A stretch of 64,000 nt of DNA, taken from positions 1 to 64,000 of the forward strand of contig NZ_JAHKNI010000004.1 in assembly GCF_018860155.1 (NCBI RefSeq), given 5' to 3'. The stretch comes from Nocardia albiluteola. GTDB taxonomy: Bacteria > Actinomycetota > Actinomycetes > Mycobacteriales > Mycobacteriaceae. Below, one piece after another: positions 9,162 to 21,300 of this stretch (position 1 is the stretch's first letter; every line of letters starts with the position of its first letter). Under the pieces are notes generated by a model that searched no databases, was not told the origin of the DNA, and saw nothing but the letters and a program-made list of their open reading frames with translations. The position numbers were made by a program, and so were the translations under genes.

Positions 9162-10628
9162 TCAGATACCGCCGAGGGCCAGGTACTTCATCTCGAGAAA
9201 CTCCTCGATGCCATGGTGTGAGCCTTCCCTTCCCATACCGGACTGCTTCACGCCGCCGAAGGGCACGCTCTCCACCGAGATGAATCCGGTGTTGACGCCG
9301 ATCATTCCAGCCTCGATGGCCTCGCCCACGCGCCATGCGCGACTGTTGTCTCGGGTGTAGAAGTAGCTGGCCAGGCCGTACTCGGTGTTGTTGACCGCAT
9401 CGATCACCTCCGCCTCGGTGCCGAACCGGAAAAGCCCGGCGACCGGGCCGAAGGTCTCCTCATGGGAGATCAGCATGTCGATCGTGACGTCGGCCAGCAC
9501 CGTGGCCTCGTGGAAGGTGCCCTCCAGGGCGTGGCCGCCGGCCAGCAGCCGGGCTCCGTGCGCGAGGGCGTCGGCCACATGCGCCCGCACCTTCTCGAAA
9601 CCCTGGGTATCGATAAGCGGGCCCAGGTTCGAGTCCGGATCGGTGTACGGGGCTACCCGCAGTGCGGCTGCGCGTTCGGCGAAGCGGTGGGCGAAGTCCT
9701 CGTACACGGCGTCGTGGACGAAAAATCGATTGGCGCCCACGCACGACTGGCCACCATGACGGAACTTGGCGGTGATCGCCCCCTCGACCGCGGCGTCGAG
9801 ATCAGCGTCCTCGAACACCACAAACGCGGCATTGCCACCCAATTCGAGTGTCATGCGCTTCACCGTTGGCGCGCACTGTGCCGCCAGAATCCGCCCTACC
9901 TCGGTCGAGCCGGTGAAGGTCAGCTGCCGCACCACCGGATTCGCACACAGTTCACCACCGATGGTCGGAGCTGCCGCGTCGTCACCGGTGACGATATTCA
10001 GCACGCCCGCCGGGACACCGGCCTCAACGGCCAGTTCGGCAATGGCCAAGGCGCACAAAGGCGTCTGTTCCGCAGGCTTGAGCACCACAGCGCAGCCCGC
10101 CGCGATGGCTGGCGCAGACTTCCGGGTGACCATGGCCGCGGGGAAGTTCCAAGGCGTGATCGCGCCGACCACGCCGACGGGCTGCTTCAACACCAGGATC
10201 CGAGTGTCGGTGCGGTGCGCCGGAATGGTCTCGCCGTACACCCGGCGCGCCTCGGCGGCGAAGAAATCGACAAACCCGATGGCATAGGCGACTTCGGCGC
10301 GAGAATCGCTGAGCGGCTTGCCGTTCTCGGCCGACAGTAGGACCGCCAACTCTTCGCTCTTCTCGGTGAGCAGCGCCGCCCAGCGATCGAGAATCTTCGA
10401 GCGATCCCTGGCCGTCCGCTCCGCCCAGGCGGGTTGCGCTGCTTGGGCTGCCTCGATCGCCCGCCGGGTCTCGGCTTCCCCCATCTGGGGGACCTCGGCC
10501 AGCACCCGGCCCGTTGCCGGATCGGTCACGGGAAATGTTGCCCCGGAATCGGATCCGACGAACTTGCCGTCGATGAGCGCCCGATCCTGCGGCACTACAA
10601 CAGTGGAGGTCATTTCCACACTTGACAT
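9162..10628 (-). CDS. NAD(P)-dependent aldehyde dehydrogenase, succinate-semialdehyde type
   Basis: An aldehyde dehydrogenase of 488 aa, the usual length for the family. It oxidises an aldehyde to an acid through a cysteine thioester. Visible motifs: cofactor loop TPWNFPAAMVTRK with catalytic Asn, GFTGSTEVG-like turn (TFTGSTEVGR), general base ELGGNA, nucleophile GGQSCVGANR and C-terminal ETFGPV and PFGGVKQSGMGREG. The TRK and GGVKQSG features fit succinate-semialdehyde dehydrogenase (GabD) members, but substrate cannot be proven. The start gives MSSVEMTSTVVV; a second ATG six codons in is possible. A small membrane protein gene lies 34 bases upstream on the same strand and may be in one operon with it. 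Confidence 0.88.
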   Translation of the reverse strand: MSSVEMTSTVVVPQDRALIDGKFVGSDSGATFPVTDPATGRVLAEVPQMGEAETRRAIEAAQAAQPAWAERTARDRSKILDRWAALLTEKSEELAVLLSAENGKPLSDSRAEVAYAIGFVDFFAAEARRVYGETIPAHRTDTRILVLKQPVGVVGAITPWNFPAAMVTRKSAPAIAAGCAVVLKPAEQTPLCALAIAELAVEAGVPAGVLNIVTGDDAAAPTIGGELCANPVVRQLTFTGSTEVGRILAAQCAPTVKRMTLELGGNAAFVVFEDADLDAAVEGAITAKFRHGGQSCVGANRFFVHDAVYEDFAHRFAERAAALRVAPYTDPDSNLGPLIDTQGFEKVRAHVADALAHGARLLAGGHALEGTFHEATVLADVTIDMLISHEETFGPVAGLFRFGTEAEVIDAVNNTEYGLASYFYTRDNSRAWRVGEAIEAGMIGVNTGFISVESVPFGGVKQSGMGREGSHHGIEEFLEMKYLALGGI

Positions 10629-10662
10629 TCGTAACTCAACCTTCTGGGCATGGTGCCCGGAC

Positions 10663-10941
10663 TCATTTCGAACGACGGATGAATCGGTGATGGGCCGCCA
10701 GCATTCGTGGGACCACGAGGTACACAGCCAGCGGTACGACCACGGCCGTCAGGGCGAGTGCGCGCAGCACTAACGGCCAATGACCGACAAACGGAGCCAT
10801 AACGACCATGCCGATAGCCACCATCGGGAAGATGGCGAGCCAGGTGATCACGGCCCGGATGTGCACCGAAGGCGCCGGGGTGGGTGGGGTTTCCATGGAT
10901 GTCACGGTCTTTCGAGACGACTGAGTGATCGTCAAAATCAT
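10663..10941 (-). CDS. Small integral membrane protein (DUF2798-like)
   Basis: About 92 aa with two hydrophobic segments (AVITWLAIFPMVAIGMVVMAP and VLRALALTAVVVPLAVYLVVP) and a basic tail (HHRFIRRSK). The pattern resembles small actinobacterial two-span membrane proteins of the DUF2798 kind. The function is unknown. Start choice is uncertain: ATG 10941 or ATG 10896 (METPPTPAP), neither with a strong ribosome site. It precedes the aldehyde dehydrogenase by 34 bases. Confidence 0.6.
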   Translation of the reverse strand: MILTITQSSRKTVTSMETPPTPAPSVHIRAVITWLAIFPMVAIGMVVMAPFVGHWPLVLRALALTAVVVPLAVYLVVPRMLAAHHRFIRRSK

Positions 10942-10951
10942 GAACGGTCGT

Positions 10952-10982
10952 GCTGGCAAAGTACTGGTACATGTTTGCCAGC
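10952..10982. promoter_or_regulatory. Operator-like palindrome before the small membrane protein
   Basis: Inverted repeat GCTGGCAAA (10952-10960) / TTTGCCAGC (10974-10982) with a 13-base centre that itself contains two GTAC tetramers. It lies 11 bases upstream of the 10941 start, a likely repressor site. Confidence 0.5.
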
Positions 10983-11050
10983 GGCGTCTGTCGCCTGGCC
11001 CGCCGAAGCGCTCGCCTCCAGGGCCGTAGCAGACTGGGTTCCCCACACCG

Positions 11051-11704
11051 TTCATCCACGGCAACGACGGCGGCCGCTATATCCAGACTTTCGGCGCCAA
11101 TATCGTGCGCACACCGGATGGCTCCTAGACCAACTGGTCCATCAACCGAATGATGGTGCACGACAAGAACAATCTGGCCTGCCTGCTGCTACGAACCCAG
11201 CAGATCGGGATCGTCCGGGCGCAGTGGACCGCTGCGGGCTAGCCCATGCCGATCGCGGTGGTGCTCGGTGTCGAACCGGGACTGGCCGTAGTCGGCGGCA
11301 TGCCGCTACCCGAGGGATTGGACGAAAGCCGCTATCTCGGAGCAGTATTCGGCGAGGGCATCGAGGTGGTGCCTGCCGAGACGGTGGACCTCTTGGTCCC
11401 GGCGACTGCGGAAATCGTGATCGAGGGCCACGTCTCGATCGAAGAAACCGTACCCGAGGGCTCGTTCAACAAATATCCCGGCTACAACGCCACCGAGCAA
11501 TCGGCCAAGGCGGTGCTGCACGTCAGCGCGATCACATACCGCGACAACGCGATCCTGCCGGTGCTGGCCGCAGGCCCGCCGGTCGAGGCGGACGACACGG
11601 AGACGGGCACCGCATCCGCCGCCGAGATTCTGCACCTGCTACACGCGGCCGACCTGCCGATCTCGTCGGCCTGGTACAACCCCGAGGCAGCCCTGCACTG
11701 CTAA
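11051..11704 (+). pseudogene. UbiD-family decarboxylase, inactivated
   Basis: One reading frame from about 11051 translates as UbiD/ferulic acid decarboxylase-type sequence (FIHGNDGGRYIQTFGANIVRT, INRMMVHDKNNLACLL, PMPIAVVLGVEPGLAVVGGMP, EGHVSIEETVPEGSFNKYPGY). It is interrupted by TAG at 11126-11128, where the family has Trp (GSWTNWS), and TAG at 11240-11242, where it has Lys (AGKPMP). Both are single-base changes from the expected codons (TGG, AAG). The 5' third and the C-terminal part (after SSAWYNPEAALHC) are missing compared with the usual ~490 aa. The 153-codon open part from ATG 11246 is a leftover rather than a gene. Intact members use prenylated FMN to decarboxylate aromatic or unsaturated acids. 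Confidence 0.85.
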
Positions 11705-11832
11705 CGCTGGCGGTGCGCCGCGACTGGCACGAGACCACCTGCCCCGATCGTGCCCCGTGTCCTCATCGCTGGTCGATCCTGGCGGATCTGTCAGAAGTTG
11801 TCGCAGTTGGGTGCGCATTTCCCAGGTCACCT

Positions 11833-11862
11833 CCGTGTGTTCGAGTGCGCTCGAACACACGG
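11833..11862 (-). terminator. Hairpin downstream of tRNA-Leu
   Basis: Perfect 13-bp stem (CCGTGTGTTCGAG 11833-11845 and CTCGAACACACGG 11850-11862) with a TGCG loop, 33 bases beyond the 3' end of the minus-strand tRNA. It is a likely terminator for it. Confidence 0.6.
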
Positions 11863-11894
11863 CACGCAAACCCGGCAAATCTGCCGGGAATCTG

Positions 11895-11978
11895 TGCGCG
11901 AGAGGGGACTTGAACCCCTACGTCCGTTAAGACACTGGAACCTAAATCCAGCGCGTCTGCCTATTTCGCCACTCGCGC
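11895..11978 (-). tRNA. tRNA-Leu (anticodon UAG)
   Basis: Reading the minus strand gives an 84-base class II tRNA. The acceptor stem is GCGCGAG (5') with CTCGCGC (3') and a discriminator A. The anticodon stem-loop is CTGGA-TTTAGGT-TCCAG (anticodon TAG), followed by a long variable arm and the T arm AGGGG-TTCAAGT-CCCCT. No CCA is encoded. It stands alone between the UbiD pseudogene and fas. Confidence 0.95.
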
Positions 11979-12360
11979 GTGCTTGGTACGACCGTCCAAA
12001 CTCTACCGGGCGCGATCGCCAGAGCGAAGCTCTGGATGGGTGTTTCGTACTCATGGGTAACCCCACCAGGTATTATAACGATTTGGTTACGGACAATGTG
12101 AGGAACCCTCGAGTTCTCGCCTGGAAGCAACCGGCCGGACCAGCGCGTTCAAACGTGAGGGAGGGTCATGTTCGGGGCCGTTCTTGTACGTACGTACGGA
12201 AATACTCGCGGGTAGCGGGAGGGCGCGGAGGAAACGTGAGGATTTCCTCATGATTTTGTGCCATCCTCGGCAGAGATCAGTCCTCAGGGCCGAGGAGTGC
12301 CTGTGCACGCCTGGTGGCCCTCTCGCGAGGCGAGCCACCACGAGTAGGAAGTCGAACGTC
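11979..12360 (+). promoter_or_regulatory. Upstream region of fas
   Basis: This 382-base gap separates the tRNA from the fas start and must carry the fas promoter. It includes a TATTATAAC sequence (about 12069-12077) that could serve as a -10 element and a (GTAC)3 tract at 12186-12197. The frame is open in phase with fas from 12184, so a longer N-terminus cannot be fully excluded, but it lacks family-like sequence. Confidence 0.4.
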
Positions 12361-15300
12361 TTGACGATCAACGAGAGCACCGGAACCGGAGCCAGGGCCA
12401 ACATTGTTGGGGGAGTTTCGGATACGGGAATCAAGTCGTCGCTGGTGGACCGTCTGCAGGCCGGGCAGCCCTACGTGCTGGCCTTCGGTGGACAGGGGGC
12501 GCAGTGGCTGGGTGAACTCGAGGAGATCGGGCGTGACAGCGCCCTCGAGCCCGAGCTCACCGCTCTGGTGAACGAGGCCGCCGCGCTGCTGGCGCCGATT
12601 GCCTCGCAGTTGCTGGTGGTCCGGCCGATGGGCTTCGACCCGATCGCGTGGATGCTGGAGGACGAGCTCGCCGATACCGACGCCGGCGAGGTGTCCGCCG
12701 CCCCGGCCCCCCAGGTGCTGCGCTCGGCCGCCATCTCCATGCCCGGGGTGTTCCTGAGCCAGGTCGCCGCGCTGCGCGCGCTGCGGCTGCAGGGGCTGGA
12801 TCCGGCCGAGCACGCGCCGGCCGCGGTGATCGGTCACTCCCAGGGCCTGCTGGCCGCGCGCGCCGCGCAGGCGAACGGCGCCCGCGACGCGGAGCTGCTG
12901 GGGCTGGCCCAGTTGATCGGCGCCGCAGCGACGCTGGTGGCCCGGCGGCGCGGCCTGATCCCGGTCGGCGAGAAGTCGCCGATGGTGGCCGTCTCGCACG
13001 TGGATCCCGAGCAGCTGAAGGCGATCGTCGCCGAGGTCTCCCGGGACGTCGATCCCGCCGCTGCCGCCGTGGTGTCCATCCGCAACGGCCGTCGCCGCGC
13101 GGTGCTCTCGGGCACCGTCGCCCAGCTGGACCGGGTTCGTCAGCGCTGCGCGGAGATCCATGACGAGCAGACCCGCGACCGCGAGGCCAAGAAGCGCGGC
13201 GGCGCGGTGTTCGCGCCCGTCTTCGAGGATGTCGAGGTCGAGGTCGGCTTCCATCACCCCGCGCTGGCCGAGACCGTCGACATGGTGGTCGGCTGGGCCA
13301 AGCAGTGCGGCATCGAGGAGCAGCTCGCCGCCGACCTCACCCGGGCCATCCTGGTGGATCCGGTGGACTGGGTCGCGATCGTGGACGAGGCGATTTCCGA
13401 TGGCGCGCAGTGGATGCTGGACCTGGGTCCCGGCGACCTGCTGAGCCGGCTGACCCAGGGCTCGCTGCGCGGCACCGGGGTCGGGATCGTGGCGGCCTCG
13501 ACCCGCACTGGCCAGCGCGCCCTGTTCACCCCCGGCGCGGCGCCGGAGGTGTCCCCGGCGTGGGAGGCCTTCGCCCCCAAGCCGATTCGGCTGCCGAACG
13601 GGCGCGTGGTCGTCGAGACCGCGTTCACCCGGCTCACCGGCCGCTCCCCGATCCTGCTGGCGGGCATGACCCCCACCACGGTGGATGCGAAAATCGTTGC
13701 GGCCGCGGCGAATGCGGGCCACTGGGCCGAGCTGGCCGGCGGCGGGCAGGTCACCGAGCAGATCTTCGCCGATCGCGTCGCCGAGCTGAAGACGCTGCTG
13801 CACCCGGGCCGCGAGGTGCAGTTCAACTCGCTGTTCCTGGACCCTTACCTGTGGAAGCTGCAGCTGGGCGGCAAGCGCCTGGTGCAGAAGGCCCGCGCGG
13901 CCGGTGCGCCGTTCGACGGCGTGATCGTCACCGCGGGCATCCCCGAGCTCGACGAGGCCGTCGCGCTGATCGAGGAGCTGACCGAGGTCGGTATCTCGCA
14001 TGTCGCGTTCAAGCCGGGCACGGTGGCGCAGATCCGCGCCGTGCTGCGCATCGCGGACGCGGTGCCGGACTACCCGGTCATCATGCACATCGAGGGCGGC
14101 CGCGCGGGTGGTCACCACTCGTGGGAGGACCTGGACGACCTGCTGCTGGACACCTACGCCGAGCTGCGCAACCGCGCCAACGTGGTGGTCTGCGTCGGCG
14201 GCGGCATCGGTACCCCCGAGCGCGCCACGGAGTACCTGACCGGCGAATGGGCTGCCGCGCACGGCTATCCGGTGATGCCGCTGGACGGCGTGCTGGTCGG
14301 CACCGCCGCGATGGCGACCCTCGAGGCGACCACCGCACCCGAGGTCAAGCAGCTGCTGGTGGACACCCCCGGACATCCCGAGTGGGTCGGCGCGGGCACC
14401 GCCGTGGGCGGAATGGCCTCGGGCCGTAGCCAGCTGGGCGCGGACATTCACGAGATCGACAACGCCGCCTCCCGCACCGGCCGCCTGCTGGACGAGGTCG
14501 CGGGCAATGCCGACGCCGTCGCCGAGCGGCGCGAGGAGATCATCGCCGCGCTGAACGTCACGGCCAAGCCGTATTTCGGCGATGTCGCGGCCATGAGCTA
14601 CCTGGAGTGGCTCGAGCGCTACGTCGAGCTCGCGGTGGGTCTGGATCGCCGCACCGACTTCGACTGCGGCGCGGACTTCTCCGAGGCCATCGCGGATGCC
14701 ACCCGCTCGGTGTGGCTGGACATCACCTGGCGCGACCGCTTCGCGGAGATGGTGCGCCGCACCGAATCCCGCCTCAACCCGGCCGACCGCGGCGAGATCG
14801 CAACGCTTTTCACCGACGACGCCGCGTTCGAGGCGCCCGTGCAGGCGATCTGCACGCTGAAGGAGCAGTACCCGGCCGCCGCGGACACCGTGCTGCACCC
14901 GGCCGACGTGCCGTTCTTCGTCGCGCTGTGCAAGACCCCGGGCAAGCCCGTCAACTTCGTACCCGTCGTCGACGGCGACGTGCGCCGCTGGTGGCGCTCG
15001 GATTCGCTGTGGCAGGCCCACGATCCGCGCTACGGCGCCGATCAGGTCTGCATCATCCCCGGCACCGTGGCCGTCGCGGGCATCACCCGGGTGGACGAGC
15101 CGGTCGGCGAGCTGCTGGACCGCTTCGAGCAGGACACCGCCCACACCCTCATCCGCGGCGGGGTGACGCCGCTGGCCGTGGACGGACGCCGCCGCGCCGA
15201 GGTCACCGCGGGCGTCATCGATCTCGTGCTGGCCGCCCCCGATGTGCAGTGGGCGGGGCGCACCACGCTGAACCCGGTACACCGGCTGGGCGATCTGGCC

Positions 15301-18300
15301 GAGTGGGCCGTGGACGGCCAGGGTGCGCACCACCCGCCGACCGGCGCCACCCTGGTGTCGATCGAGGGTCCGGACACTGACAACGCCTACGTCGAGCTCA
15401 CCGTTCCGCTGCTGGGCGACAACGCCGTTCGCATCCGGATCACCGTGCCGGCCTCCGCGTACAACGGCGGCGCGCCGGTCATCGCGCAGGACGACGCCGA
15501 GGCCGCCATGTCGGCGCTGCTGGCGGTCGCCGCGGGCAAGTCGCTGCCGGAGGTCAAATCCGGTGTCGCGCACGTGAATGTGGCCTGGAGCCCGGACCTG
15601 ATCGCCGACCACGCCGGTGTCACCGGTTCGGGTCTGCCCGCGACGCTGAGCACCATCGGCCGCACCGTGCCGGATGTGCTCGTGGGCGCATGCTGGCCCG
15701 CGGTGTTCGCGGTGCTGGGCGCGACCCGCACCGAGGCCGGGCAGCACGTCATCGAGGGCATGCTGGACCTGGTCCACCTGGACCACCGGATCGAGCTGAC
15801 CGGCGAATTGCCCGCCGAGCACGCGATTCTCGCCGTGCGCGCGGAGTCGGGCGAGGTCGTCGACACCGATATGGGCCGCGTCGCCGAGGTGCGCGTCACC
15901 GTCGGCGTGATGCGCGATCACGGCCTGGACACCCCGACGGTGGCGACGCTGACCGAGCGCTTCGCGATTCGCGGCCGCAACGGCGCCGGCGAGCTGTCCG
16001 ACCCGCCGCGCGCGGCCGGGACGGTCTCCGAGGAGGCCACCGACACTCCGCGCCGTCGTCGTCGCGACGTGACCGTCACCGCGCCCCGCGCGATGGCCGC
16101 GTTTGCCGCGGTGTCCGGCGATCACAACCCGATTCACACCTCCGCCAACGCCGCCAAGCTGGCCGGGCTGGGCAGCCCGATCGTGCACGGCATGTGGCTC
16201 TCGGCCGCCGCGCAGCACGCGGTGTCGGCCGTGGACCCCGAATCCTCGCTGCCCGCACGGACTCTCACCGCCTGGACCACCAGGTTCCTGGGCATGGTCC
16301 GCCCGGGCGCGGAGATCGACGTGCGCGTCGAGCGCGTCGCGGTGGACGCCGGTAGCGAGATCGTCGAGGTGTCCTGCCGGATCGAGGGCGATCTGGTGAT
16401 GACGGGCACGGGTCGGCTGGCCGCGCCGAAGACCGTGTACGCCTTCCCGGGCCAGGGCATTCAGACCAAGGGGATGGGTCTGGACGCCCGGGCGCGGTCC
16501 AAGGCGGCCAAACAGATCTGGGAGCGCGCGGACAAGCACACCCGCGAGGCGCTGGGCTTCTCGATCCTGGCTGTGGTGCGGGACAACCCGACCTACCTCA
16601 AGGCCCGCGGCGTGGAGTACCGCCACCCGCAGGGGGTGCTGCACCTGACCCAGTTCACCCAGGTCGCGATGGCGACCCTGGGCGTGGCTCAGGTGGCCGA
16701 GCTGCGCGAGGCCGGCGCGTTCGTCGAGGGCGCGATGCTGGCCGGGCACTCGGTCGGCGAGTACAACGCCCTGGCCGCGGTCGCCGGGGTGCTGCCGCTC
16801 GAGGCGGTGCTCGAGGTGGTGTTCCAGCGCGGCTCGGCCATGCACGAGCTGGTGCCCCGGGATGCCAAGGGCCAGAGCGACTATCGGATGGCCGCGATCC
16901 GCCCCTCGCAGATCGGGCTGCCCGACGCCGAGGTCACCGACTGGGTCAAGACAATCGGCGATCGGGTCGGCGAATTCCTCGAGGTCGTGAACCTGAACCT
17001 GCGCGGCGCGCAGTACGCGATCGCGGGCACGGTCAAGGGTCTCGAGGAGCTCGAGGCCGAGATCGAGCGCCGCCGTGCGGAATTCGGTGGCAAGCGGGCG
17101 TTCATCCTGGTGCCCGGCATCGACGTGCCGTTCCACTCGACCGTGCTGCGCAAGGGCGTGCCCGAGTTCCGCGGCAAGCTCGAGGAACTGCTGCCGGAGA
17201 ACCTGCAGCCGGAGGTGCTGACCGGCCGCTACATTCCGAACCTGGTGCCCAAGCCCTTCTCGCTGGACCGGGATTTCATTCAGGAGATCGCCGATCTGGT
17301 TCCCTCCGAACCGCTGTCGAAGGTGCTGGCCGACTTCGAGAACTGGGCGCAGCGCCCGTCCGAGCTGTGCCGCGTGGTGCTGATCGAGCTGCTGGCCTGG
17401 CAGTTCGCCAGCCCGGTGCGCTGGATCGAGACCCAGGACCTGCTGTTCGGCGATTCCGCCCGGGGCGGGCTCGGGGTCGAGCGGTTCGTCGAAATCGGTT
17501 TGGCCGCAACGCCGACCGTGGCGAACCTGGCCTCCAACACCCTCAAGCTGCCGCAGTTCGCCACCGCCAAGGTGGAGGTGCTGAACATCGAGCGCGAGGC
17601 CGGCGTGGTGTACTCCACCGACACCGATCCCGCGCCGGTGGACGAGCCGGAGGAGACTCCGGCCGAGACCGCCACCGCCGCAGCGACTCCCGCTGCCGCG
17701 GCCCCCGTGGCGGCCCCGGCGGCCCCGTCCGGCGGCCCCCGCCCGGACGACATCTCCTTCACCGCGGCCGATGCCACCCGCGTGCTGATCGCGCTGTGGA
17801 CCAAGCTGCGGATGGATCAGATCGGACCGGTCGACACCATCGAGGGCCTGTGCGACGGTGTCTCATCGCGCCGCAACCAGCTGCTGGTCGACCTCGGCTC
17901 GGAGCTGTCCCTCGGCGCGATCGACGGCGCGGCCGATGCCGACATGGGCGCGCTCTCGGCGACGGTCGAGCGGCTGGCCCGCACCTACAAGCCGTTCGGT
18001 TCGGTGCTGTCGGACGCCATCGGCGACCACCTGCGCAAGGTGTTCGGCCCGTCGGGCAAGCGCCCGGCCGCGATCGCCGAGCGCGTCAAGAAGGTCTGGG
18101 AGCTCGGCGACGGCTGGGCGCACCACGTCACCGCCGAGGTCTCCCTCGGCACCCGCGAGGGCGCCAGCATTCGCGGCGGCGACCTGGGCGGGCTGGTATC
18201 CGGCGCGCCGGGCGACGGCGCGGCGGTGGACGCCGCGATCGACGCCGCGGTGCAGGCCGTGGCCGCGCGCCGGGGCGTGGCGGTCTCCCTGCCGGCCGCC

Positions 18301-21300
18301 GGTGGTGGCGGCGGCGCGACCGTGGACGCGGCCGCGCTGGGCGAGTTCACCGAGCAGATCACCGGCCGCGACGGCGTGCTGGCCACCGCGGCGCGGGTCG
18401 TGCTCGAGCAGCTGGGCCTGGCCGAGCAGGTGTCCGCGCCCGAGGCCACGCCCGACACCCTGGTTGATCTCGTTGCCGCCGAGCTGGGTTCGGACTGGCC
18501 GCGGCTGGTCGCCCCCGCGTTCGACGCCCGCAAGGCTCTGCTGATCGACGACCGCTGGGCCACCGCCCGCGAGGATCTGGCCCGGCTCTGGCTCGCCGAC
18601 GACTCCGCTGCGGAGCAGGACTCGGTCCAGGGCTTCCTCGGCGCGGGCAAGGCCGTTGCCGCACAGGCGAACTGGTGGCGCCAGCGCGCGATGAGCGAGG
18701 CCCGCTCGGTGCTGGCCGGACGGTACGAGCGCATCGCCGAGGCCGCGCTGAGCACCGATAAGGCCGGCGAGTGGTCCAGCGACATCGCCGTGATCACCGG
18801 CGCCAGCAAGGGTTCCATCGCCGCCTCGGCCGCCGCGCGGCTGCTCGGCGGCGGCGCGACGGTCATCGTCACCACCTCCACGCTGAACGACGCCCGCCTG
18901 GGCTTCTACAAGCAGCTCTACCGCGACAACGCCCGCCGCGGCGCCGCCCTGTGGGTGGTGCCCGCGAACATGGCCTCCTACGCCGATGTGGACGCGCTCA
19001 TCGAGTGGGTAGGCACCGAGCAGGTCGACAATGCCGGTGGCGCAAAGGTTCTGCTCAAGGAGGCGATGACCCCGACGCTGCTGTTCCCGTTCGCCGCGCC
19101 GCGCGTGGCCGGTGACCTCTCCGATGCCGGCGCCCGCGCCGAAATGGAGATGCGGGTGCTGCTCTGGTCGGTGGAGCGGCTCATCGGCGGCCTGTCCGCG
19201 ATCGGCGCGGACCACGACGTCGACGCGAAACTGCATGTGGTGCTGCCGGGTTCGCCCAACCGCGGCATGTTCGGCGGCGACGGCGCCTACGGCGAGTCCA
19301 AGGCCGCCCTGGACGCGGTGGTCGGCAAGTGGCGAGCGGAGAAGTCCTGGGCCGCGCGGGTCACGCTGGTACACGCGCTGATCGGCTGGGTGCGCGGCAC
19401 CGGCCTGATGGGCGGCAACGACCCGCTGGTCGAGGCCGTGGAGAAGGCCGGGGTGCGCACGTGGTCTACCGACGAGATGGCCGATGAGCTGCTGAAATCG
19501 TGCACCGGCACCGCCCGCGTGGACGCCGCGGCCGCACCGCGGCAGCTCGACCTGACCGGCGGTCTGGCCGGTGCCGAGCTGGATCTGCCCGAGCTGGCCA
19601 AGCAGGCGCGTGAGCAGGCCTCGGCCTCCGACGACGCGCAAGACGTTGCGGCGCAGACCATTGCGGCGCTGCCTGCCCCGCCGACGCTGAGCTCGAAGCT
19701 GCCGACCCCCGAATGGGGTTCGGTAACCGCGGATCTCGCCGACATGGTCGTGATCGTCGGCGCGGGCGAGCTGGGCCCCTGGGGTTCGGCACGCACCCGC
19801 TTCGAGTTCGAGGTCGAGGACAAGCTGTCGGCCGCGGGTGTGCTGGAGCTGGCGTGGACCACCGGCCTGGTCGCCTGGGAGAACGATCCCAAGCCGGGCT
19901 GGTACGACGTCGAATCCGGTGAGTACGTCGAGGAATCCGAAGTCGCCGAGCGCTACCACGACACCGTCGTGGAGCGGTGCGGTGTGCGCCGCTACGGCGA
20001 CGACGGCGCCATGATCGACAACGCCGCGCCGCTGCTCACCTCGGTATTCCTGGACAAGGACCTGACCTTCGTGGTCAGCGACGAGGCGCAGGCCCGCGCG
20101 TTCCACGCCGCGAACCCGGAGCAGACCGTCATCGCGCCGGTCGAGGGCTCGGGCGACTGGCAGGTGACGCGCAAGGCGGGCACCGAGATTCGCGTGCCGC
20201 GCAAGGCCAAGCTCTCGCGCACGGTCGGCGGTCAGATCCCCACCGGCTGGGATCCCACCAAGTGGGGCATCTCCGCCGACATGGCCGCCTCGATCGACCG
20301 GGTGGCGCTGTGGAACATCGTGTGCACGGTGGACGCGTTCCTGTCCTCGGGCTTCAGCCCGGCCGAGCTGATGAGCTGGGTGCACCCCTCGCTGGTGGCC
20401 AACACCCAGGGCACCGGCATGGGCGGCATGAGCTCGATGCGCTCGCTGTACATCGACAACCTGCTCGGTGAGCCGCGCGCCAACGACATCCTGCAGGAGG
20501 CCCTGCCCAACGTCGCCCTGGCGCACGTGGTGCAGTCCTACGTCGGCAGCTACGGCGGAATGATCCATCCGGTCGCGGCGTGCGCGACCGCGGCGGTCTC
20601 GGTCGAGGAGGGCGTGGACAAGATCCGCCTCGGCAAGGCCGATGTCGTGGTGGCCGGTGGCTACGACGATCTGGGCATCGAGGGCATCGTCGGCTTCGGT
20701 GACATGTCCGCCACCGCGGACTCGGCGGCCATGAGCGCCAAGGGAATCAGCGATCGCTACTTCTCCCGCGCCAACGACCGTCGCCGCGGCGGATTCGTCG
20801 AATCCCAGGGCGGTGGCACGGTGCTGCTGGCCCGCGGCGACGTCGCGGCCGAGATGGGCCTGCCGGTGCTGGGCGTGATCGCCTTCGCGCAGTCGTTCGC
20901 CGACGGCGTGCACACCTCGATCCCGGCCCCCGGGCTGGGCGCGCTGGGTGCGGGCCGCGGCGGCCGGGACTCCAAGCTGGCCGCGGCGCTGCGCAAGCTG
21001 GGCGTCACCGCGGATGACATCGCGGTGATCTCCAAGCACGACACCTCCACGGGCGCAAACGATCCCAACGAGTCCGAGCTGCACGAGCGGCTCGCCACGG
21101 CCATCGGACGCTCCGAGGGCGCGCCGCTGTTCGTGGTGTCGCAGAAGTCGCTCACCGGCCACGCCAAGGGCGGCGCGGCGGCCTTCCAGATGATCGGCCT
21201 GTGCCAGGTGCTGGAGCAGGGCGTCATCCCGCCGAACCGCAGCCTGGACTGTGTCGACGAGAAGATGGCCGAGTACCCGCATCTGGTGTGGGCGCGCGAG

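Noticed and set aside
11246..11704. 153-codon frame as a separate intact gene
   Set aside because: It is in phase with the UbiD pseudogene, directly after an in-frame TAG, and lacks the N-terminal and C-terminal parts.
12277..17136. 1619-codon open frame antisense to fas
   Set aside because: It is a product of the high GC third-position bias of fas; its translation is low complexity (His/Arg/Gly-rich) with no domain, while the plus strand is clearly Fas.
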